In this document: positions 6,583-8,786 of the stretch, piece after piece
Layout: every line of letters begins with the position of its first letter
Numbering within the stretch: position 1 is the stretch's first letter
Origin: an uncultured Ruminococcus sp.
GTDB lineage: Bacteria > Bacillota > Clostridia > Oscillospirales > Ruminococcaceae
Direction: 5' to 3'
Assembly: GCA_937894495.1 (NCBI GenBank)
Contig: CALCRR010000154.1
Location: 1-8,786 of the forward strand
DNA: 8,786 nucleotides
Notes under the pieces: model-generated
Database searches by the model: none
What the model was told of the DNA's origin: nothing
What the model saw: the letters and a program-made list of their open reading frames with translations, nothing else
Translations under genes and position numbers: made by a program

Positions 6583-6621
6583 CTTGAAGGTTTGTGCTTT
6601 TGTTCCGTCAAAGGCATTGAT

Positions 6622-7131
6622 TTACTGATCATCTTTTGCCAGTTTCTCATACGCATTACGATTCTTGGCAATAAGATTCCGGGATATTTCATTCAGATCC
6701 TCATCATTCGGAAACTGATGCCCGACCTCATACATCATTTTCAAACGCTGCGCTTCATTATGATCAAATCCGAACTTCTCATAAAACGGTATCTTATCAG
6801 GCTCGGCGCACAGCTCAACAAAAATATGCGTACCCTTGATGCCGTTGTCATCAATAAAGCTCAGCAGCTCATTTATCAGCATACGCCCGATGCCTTTTCC
6901 CTGATATTCGGGTCTGACAACAACGTCCTTTATGTAATAATCAAGCCCCATATCGCCGAGCATTCTTGCCATTGCAACTATTTGTTCTCCGTCAAAGACC
7001 GACACCCGAAACAATGTATGCTCCATTGCAAGCCGTGCCTGCTCCAGAGAAGGACCCGGACCCCAGACCGTTTCCCACAGCTCAATAAACTCCTCTGCGC
7101 TTAATTTGTTGTGTTTTATTGTTAAGTCCAT
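6622..7131 (-). CDS. GNAT-family N-acetyltransferase
   Basis: A 169-residue single-domain enzyme of the GCN5-related family, which transfers an acetyl group from acetyl-CoA to an amine. The acetyl-CoA binding motif A is clear: D-V-V-V-R-P-E-Y-Q-G-K-G-I-G-R-M-L at about 69-85, with Q-G-K-G-I-G at 77-82 gripping the pyrophosphate. It is followed by the usual helix, then by motif B at I-P-F-Y-E-K-F-G-F near 114-122. The tail beyond is charged. I chose ATG 7131 over an in-frame GTG at 7140, because AAAGGTG at 7146-7140 is correctly placed for the ATG and would overlap the GTG. The gene has its own extended -10 promoter and its own terminator, so it is a single-gene unit. The substrate (amino acid, polyamine, peptide or drug) cannot be told from the sequence. 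Confidence 0.88.
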   Translation of the reverse strand: MDLTIKHNKLSAEEFIELWETVWGPGPSLEQARLAMEHTLFRVSVFDGEQIVAMARMLGDMGLDYYIKDVVVRPEYQGKGIGRMLINELLSFIDDNGIKGTHIFVELCAEPDKIPFYEKFGFDHNEAQRLKMMYEVGHQFPNDEDLNEISRNLIAKNRNAYEKLAKDDQ

Positions 7132-7184
7132 GCTGTTCACACCTTTGGTTTAATATTAATTATGGCTATCGCTTTGTTTATCCA

Positions 7185-7213
7185 ATTATACCACATTCCT
7201 CTGCACATTTCAA
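7185..7213 (-). promoter_or_regulatory. Promoter of the GNAT gene
   Basis: On the minus strand: -35 TTGAAA (7213-7208), a 17-base spacer, and the extended -10 TGGTATAAT with TATAAT at 7190-7185. The leader is about 50 bases. Confidence 0.8.
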
Positions 7214-7229
7214 TCATTACCGCCAAAAA

Positions 7230-7254
7230 CTGCCGCACCATTCCGATGCGGCAG
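7230..7254. terminator. Bidirectional terminator
   Basis: The 8-bp GC-rich stem CTGCCGCA/TGCGGCAG encloses a 9-base loop. TTTTT follows on the minus strand, ending the unknown gene at 7649-7335. On the plus strand CTTTCGTTTTTT follows. Confidence 0.8.
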
Positions 7255-7272
7255 CTTTCGTTTTTTAGTATA

Positions 7273-7334
7273 TTATTCCGACATATCAAGCTCGGCCTTG
7301 ACTCTATCAGCTATCGTATTCCCGAGTAAGGAAC
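7273..7334 (-). pseudogene. Out-of-frame coding tail of the preceding gene
   Basis: Just past the TAA at 7335-7337, the -1 frame runs on to its own TAA at 7275-7273. It reads like real protein: S-S-L-L-G-N-T-I-A-D-R-V-K-A-E-L-D-M-S-E, an amphipathic helix. The bidirectional terminator stem begins only about 18 bp after this second stop. A single-base indel near 7335 would join the two parts into a protein of about 125 residues. I see no classical slippery heptamer, so mutation or a sequencing error is likelier than programmed frameshifting. Confidence 0.4.
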
Positions 7335-7649
7335 TTAGGTCAGCTGTTCGTCTGTGACCTTTGCGTCGATGTACTGATTTTTAATTTTAGCCAGCACAAT
7401 TCCATGAACATTTCTGCTTTGCATATATGCAAGAATGAATTTAAGAAACTCCGTATCATAAAAAGTGTTTTTGAAATAAATAGTTTTCTCATCAAGCGCT
7501 CCTATATGATCAACAGGTTCAAAAATAAGCACTTGATTTTTATAAGTTGCTTTTAGATTGTTATTCTTAAACATTCCGTCAACTTCGTCAGTTTTCTTGA
7601 TCACAGCATTATGATCAAGATAAATGCAAGCTTTTTGATCGTTATCCAT
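7335..7649 (-). CDS. Unrecognised 104-residue protein, probably truncated by a frameshift
   Basis: I do not recognise this family. The protein is soluble, without a membrane segment or signal peptide. It begins M-D-N-D-Q-K-A-C-I-Y-L-D and alternates short beta-type stretches (Q-V-L-I-F-E-P near 39-45, T-I-Y-F near 56-59, G-I-V-L-A-K-I near 83-89) with an aromatic-rich helix (E-F-L-K-F-I-L-A-Y-M near 67-76). ATG 7649 is preferred, because AAAGGA lies about 9 bases before it; the same motif runs directly into the ATG at 7655. A 17-codon frame with its own ribosome site overlaps its start. The promoter is a perfect TTGACA-17-TATAAT at 7823-7795 with an operator-like palindrome in its spacer. The neighbouring, divergently placed ribbon-helix-helix gene is the obvious candidate regulator. 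The coding sense seems to continue in the -1 frame beyond the stop. Confidence 0.7.
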   Translation of the reverse strand: MDNDQKACIYLDHNAVIKKTDEVDGMFKNNNLKATYKNQVLIFEPVDHIGALDEKTIYFKNTFYDTEFLKFILAYMQSRNVHGIVLAKIKNQYIDAKVTDEQLT

Positions 7650-7695
7650 AGACATCTTCCTTTCTGTAATTGATTATTATAATATTTATAAACAT
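7642..7695 (-). CDS. Possible 17-residue leader peptide
   Basis: ATG 7695 opens an 18-codon frame (M-F-I-N-I-I-I-I-N-Y-R-K-E-D-V-Y-G) whose TAA at 7644-7642 overlaps the start of the next gene (7649). AAAGGAG at 7714-7708 lies 12 bases ahead, slightly far, with a weaker AAGGCGG closer. The run of four Ile and one more Ile before it could make translation respond to isoleucine supply, or the frame could simply couple translation. No alternative attenuator hairpins are evident, so this remains a modest suggestion. Confidence 0.3.
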   Translation of the reverse strand: MFINIIIINYRKEDVYG

Positions 7696-7718
7696 ATGAC
7701 CGCCTTACTCCTTTCCGG

Positions 7719-7747
7719 TTGACACCGATTGCTCAATGTGGTATAAT
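7719..7747 (+). promoter_or_regulatory. Consensus promoter reading toward the ribbon-helix-helix gene
   Basis: TTGACA (7719-7724), a 17-base spacer and TATAAT (7742-7747), with a TGG extended -10. The transcript would start near 7754, giving a leader of about 150 bases before GTG 7907. It faces the minus-strand promoter at 7795-7823, and the two transcripts overlap. Confidence 0.82.
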
Positions 7748-7794
7748 TTTTCATAGGTAAACCGCATTGATGATGTTGTTTGCTTACTGTAATA

Positions 7795-7823
7795 ATTATA
7801 ACATGAACTAGCTAGTATGTCAA
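7795..7823 (-). promoter_or_regulatory. Consensus promoter of the unknown 104-residue gene
   Basis: On the minus strand: TTGACA (7823-7818), a 17-base spacer and TATAAT (7800-7795). The spacer contains the palindrome ACTAGCTAGT at 7807-7816. Transcription would start near 7788 and pass through the opposing promoter at 7719-7747. Confidence 0.82.
7807..7816. promoter_or_regulatory. Operator-like palindrome in the promoter spacer
   Basis: The perfect 10-bp palindrome ACTAGCTAGT sits between the -35 and -10 of the minus-strand promoter, a position where a bound repressor blocks RNA polymerase. Its core CTAGCTAG recurs exactly 70 bp to the right. Confidence 0.5.
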
Positions 7824-7877
7824 TTGTGTGTTTATCCAATCTTTTCGTAAATTGCCAGTATGGATTTGTTCAAACTG

Positions 7878-7885
7878 CTAGCTAG
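7878..7885. promoter_or_regulatory. Second CTAGCTAG palindrome, before the ribbon-helix-helix gene
   Basis: The same 8-bp core as at 7808-7815, in a similar T/A-rich setting, 9 bp before the ribosome site of the ribbon-helix-helix gene. Such short palindromes suit ribbon-helix-helix dimers. It may serve autoregulation or looping with the first site. Confidence 0.45.
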
Positions 7886-7893
7886 TGTAAAAT

Positions 7894-7898
7894 GGAGG
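7894..7898 (+). promoter_or_regulatory. Ribosome site that decides the GTG start at 7907
   Basis: GGAGG followed by an 8-base spacer and GTG. It lies inside the extra codons that an ATG start at 7892 would add, so the longer form is unlikely. Confidence 0.75.
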
Positions 7899-7906
7899 CT
7901 TGTCTT

Positions 7907-8107
7907 GTGGAAAACAAAGACCAAAAGTTTGATAAGAAAGAATACGATAAGCAGTATCGTAAAGATAATTTTAAACAAATCGCTTTCCGATATCGAAGCG
8001 ACGACATTGATTACATAAAAGATTTTGCAAAGCAAAGAAATCTCTCCATTCCGCAGGCAATTCTGAAAGCATTCAGGTACATAGACGATAATGATATTGA
8101 GATATGA
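7907..8107 (+). CDS. Ribbon-helix-helix (Arc/CopG-like) small DNA-binding protein
   Basis: A 66-residue, highly charged protein. After a Lys/Asp/Tyr-rich arm (1-22) comes a strand K-Q-I-A-F-R-Y-R (23-30), a helix starting S-D-D-I-D-Y-I-K-D-F-A-K-Q-R (31-44), a turn N-L, and a second helix S-I-P-Q-A-I-L-K-A-F-R-Y-I (47-59). This strand-helix-helix order matches ribbon-helix-helix proteins, which bind DNA as dimers through the paired strands; plasmid copy regulators, antitoxins and relaxosome accessory proteins use it. The start is GTG 7907: GGAGG at 7894-7898 lies 8 bases before it. An ATG at 7892 is in frame but overlaps that ribosome site and has none of its own. Two CTAGCTAG palindromes upstream are likely operators. 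No toxin gene follows, so an antitoxin role is possible only with the divergent 104-residue neighbour. The convergent gene beyond shares its terminator. Confidence 0.72.
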   Translation: MENKDQKFDKKEYDKQYRKDNFKQIAFRYRSDDIDYIKDFAKQRNLSIPQAILKAFRYIDDNDIEI

Positions 8108-8115
8108 TCAAAAAC

Positions 8116-8141
8116 CACCCCGACCACAACTGATCGGGGTG
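8116..8141. terminator. Terminator between convergent small genes
   Basis: An 8-bp stem CACCCCGA/TCGGGGTG with a 10-base loop. On the minus strand it is followed by GTTTTTGATC, a good terminator for the gene at 8376-8170. On the plus strand the T tract is weak (TCCTTATG), so it ends the ribbon-helix-helix transcript less efficiently. Confidence 0.7.
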
Positions 8142-8146
8142 TCCTT

Positions 8147-8443
8147 ATGCTCACTTTCTTTTGCAAAGTTTAAGTTGCAAGATTCTGCTTGATGAGCCCT
8201 TTGGTATAGGTCGCAAGATCCTTGCTACCCGAGCGATAGATCACGATGAGATAATTCTCTGCTTTGAGCTTATCGGTCAGCGCTTTGAGCTCATCGGTCT
8301 TTGTGTTCTGTTCCTCATTTGTCAGCCAGATCGCAGCCAATTTTTTTCTGCCGAATTTTCTATAATTAATTTCCATATCACCGTCTCCTTGTAGTTTATT
8401 TTTGTCAGGAATTGCGAGTTTTAATCTCGATAAAAGTGAGCAT
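8147..8443. repeat. 11-bp inverted repeat bracketing the 68-residue gene
   Basis: ATGCTCACTTT at 8147-8157 is perfectly complementary to AAAGTGAGCAT at 8433-8443. One arm lies at the predicted 5' end of the gene's transcript and the other between its stop codon and its terminator, so the mRNA ends could pair. An 11-bp match is expected by chance somewhere in a window this size; the placement is what makes it notable. Confidence 0.4.
8170..8376 (-). CDS. Unrecognised 68-residue protein
   Basis: I cannot place this family. The protein is basic at its N-terminus (M-E-I-N-Y-R-K-F-G-R-K-K), then shows a strand L-A-A-I-W-L (13-18), a Lys/Glu-rich helix (about 21-40), a second strand Y-L-I-V-I-Y-R-S-G (42-50) and a final helix (52-65). 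That is a small alpha/beta layout without a membrane segment. ATG 8376 was chosen because AAGGAG lies about 8 bases ahead; the frame stays open to 8457, but no ribosome site is seen there. A promoter of TTGAAA-18-TAAAAT type lies about 65 bp upstream of the start, and a strong terminator follows. The gene is convergent with the ribbon-helix-helix gene. Small alpha/beta proteins like this are common on plasmids and integrative elements, but no function can be assigned. Confidence 0.68.
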   Translation of the reverse strand: MEINYRKFGRKKLAAIWLTNEEQNTKTDELKALTDKLKAENYLIVIYRSGSKDLATYTKGLIKQNLAT

Positions 8444-8471
8444 TTTAAAAGCTCCAATTATCAATTTTCAA
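8442..8471 (-). promoter_or_regulatory. Promoter of the 68-residue gene
   Basis: On the minus strand: TTGAAA (8471-8466), an 18-base spacer and TAAAAT (8447-8442). It predicts a leader of about 60 bases that begins with the left arm of the 11-bp inverted repeat. Confidence 0.5.
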
Positions 8472-8486
8472 CTCTGACAGTACTAT

Positions 8487-8588
8487 ATGAGAAAATTCAT
8501 TTTGATAAAAGTCGACAAGTTTACACGCATACTATATATAGTGTGGTTATTTGCAGGCAAACTATATGTTGATTTATTAACACTATAG
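8487..8588 (+). CDS. Doubtful 33-residue hydrophobic peptide
   Basis: ATG 8487 opens a 33-residue frame with a basic start (M-R-K-F-I-L-I-K-V-D-K) and a membrane-like stretch (I-L-Y-I-V-W-L-F-A-G near 15-24). A strong terminator follows 43 bp after its stop, as in small-toxin or small-RNA loci. Against it, there is no ribosome site before the ATG and no good promoter. I list it because it is the only plus-strand frame that the terminator at 8631 could serve. Confidence 0.18.
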   Translation: MRKFILIKVDKFTRILYIVWLFAGKLYVDLLTL

Positions 8589-8630
8589 ATTTTATATAAA
8601 TACAAAAAGTTTACATAATAAAGGCATAAA

Positions 8631-8668
8631 AACAGGCGGATCGGGGTGATCTGCCTGTTGAGTTTTTT
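8631..8668 (+). terminator. Strong plus-strand terminator without an obvious gene upstream
   Basis: A 12-bp stem (AACAGGCGGATC with GATCTGCCTGTT, one G-T pair) and loop GGGGT are followed by GAG and six T. Everything from 8170 to 8471 upstream is minus-strand, so it must end a short unrecognised plus-strand transcript or stop read-through into the promoter at 8684. Confidence 0.8.
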
Positions 8669-8683
8669 CTCCGACGCTTTTTA

Positions 8684-8712
8684 TTGACTGCTCTCATACG
8701 ATATGGTATAAT
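8684..8712 (+). promoter_or_regulatory. Promoter of the gene entering the right edge
   Basis: TTGACT (8684-8689), a 17-base spacer and the extended -10 TGGTATAAT with TATAAT at 8707-8712. The leader to ATG 8745 would be about 25 bases. Confidence 0.8.
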
Positions 8713-8744
8713 TATAGATATCAAATCAGATCCAGGTGCTTAAA

Positions 8745-8786
8745 ATGTCAACAAAAAACTCCGACAAACGAATATATACCTTGAGC
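8745..8786 (+). CDS. First 14 codons of an unidentified gene
   Basis: ATG 8745 follows CCAGGTG by about 6-8 bases and a strong promoter by about 32. The visible residues are M-S-T-K-N-S-D-K-R-I-Y-T-L-S, a polar basic start with no diagnostic motif. The frame is open to the window edge. The good promoter and ribosome site make a real gene likely; its product cannot be said. Confidence 0.55.
   Translation, partial: MSTKNSDKRIYTLS

Larger units (their letters stand above)
8377..8744. other. AT-rich intergenic region with several small signals
   Basis: It contains the promoter of the 68-residue gene, the perfect 12-bp palindrome ACTATATATAGT at 8531-8542, a repeated AAGTTTACA (8518-8526 and 8609-8617, to within a base), a short hydrophobic frame at 8487-8588, a strong plus-strand terminator and a plus-strand promoter for the gene at the right edge. 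No established gene is seen. Confidence 0.6.

Noticed and set aside
6592..7104. Plus-strand frame opposite the GNAT gene
   Set aside because: The minus-strand gene has a promoter, ribosome site, motif A and terminator; the plus-strand frame has none of these.
7866..7893. Second promoter TTGTTC-16-TAAAAT directly before the ribbon-helix-helix gene
   Set aside because: It would start transcription at about 7900, after the ribosome site, leaving the GTG start without one.

Overview
The window looks like a chromosomal segment of a low-to-mid GC, Gram-positive gut or rumen Clostridia member. Ruminococcus or a close relative is my best guess, from the AGGAGG-type ribosome sites, the codon use and the gene kinds; nothing here proves the genus. 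It falls into two parts of different character that meet near position 4867.

Left part (1-4866), ordinary chromosomal genes of moderate GC. Two membrane-anchored serine hydrolases lie in one minus-strand operon: a Notum/pectin-acetylesterase-like protein cut by the left edge, and an HSL-type alpha/beta-hydrolase. A TetR-type regulator is transcribed divergently from them. The roughly 145 bp between the hydrolases and tetR hold two opposed promoters whose -10 elements overlap, and two operator-like palindromes sharing TGATACTAT, so autoregulation and control of the esterases by this TetR protein is the natural reading. A bidirectional terminator separates tetR from a convergent cardiolipin synthase gene, which has its own promoter and a 5' leader hairpin. 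Behind it lies the 3' third of an ABC exporter gene that has lost its membrane domain and Walker A.

Middle (4867-6550), about 1.7 kb of AT-rich DNA with no credible gene. The left half holds one long imperfect inverted repeat. The right half (5570-6490) holds several families of short palindromes and direct repeats: eight copies of a 21-bp palindrome (ACTGTCTAA-N3-TTAGACAGT, three of them at exact 23-bp steps), five copies of CTTTAG-N4-CTAAAG, two copies of TCTCC-N7-GGAGA, and three 11-bp TCAGTTT direct repeats beside a GC-rich palindrome. This resembles an iteron, partition or origin-type protein-binding array more than an RNA or CRISPR locus, but no replication gene is in view.

Right part (6554-8786), small accessory genes: a GNAT acetyltransferase; a 104-residue unknown protein with a probable frameshifted tail and a possible leader peptide; a 66-residue ribbon-helix-helix-like DNA-binding protein starting at GTG; a 68-residue unknown protein; and the first codons of another plus-strand gene at the right edge. 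The unknown 104-residue gene and the ribbon-helix-helix gene have near-perfect consensus promoters that face each other, each lying in the path of the other's transcript. A CTAGCTAG palindrome sits inside the spacer of one promoter and a second one just before the regulator's ribosome site. This is the most switch-like structure in the window. The truncation, the composition jump and the plasmid-like small genes together suggest that the right side is the edge of an acquired or rearranged region.
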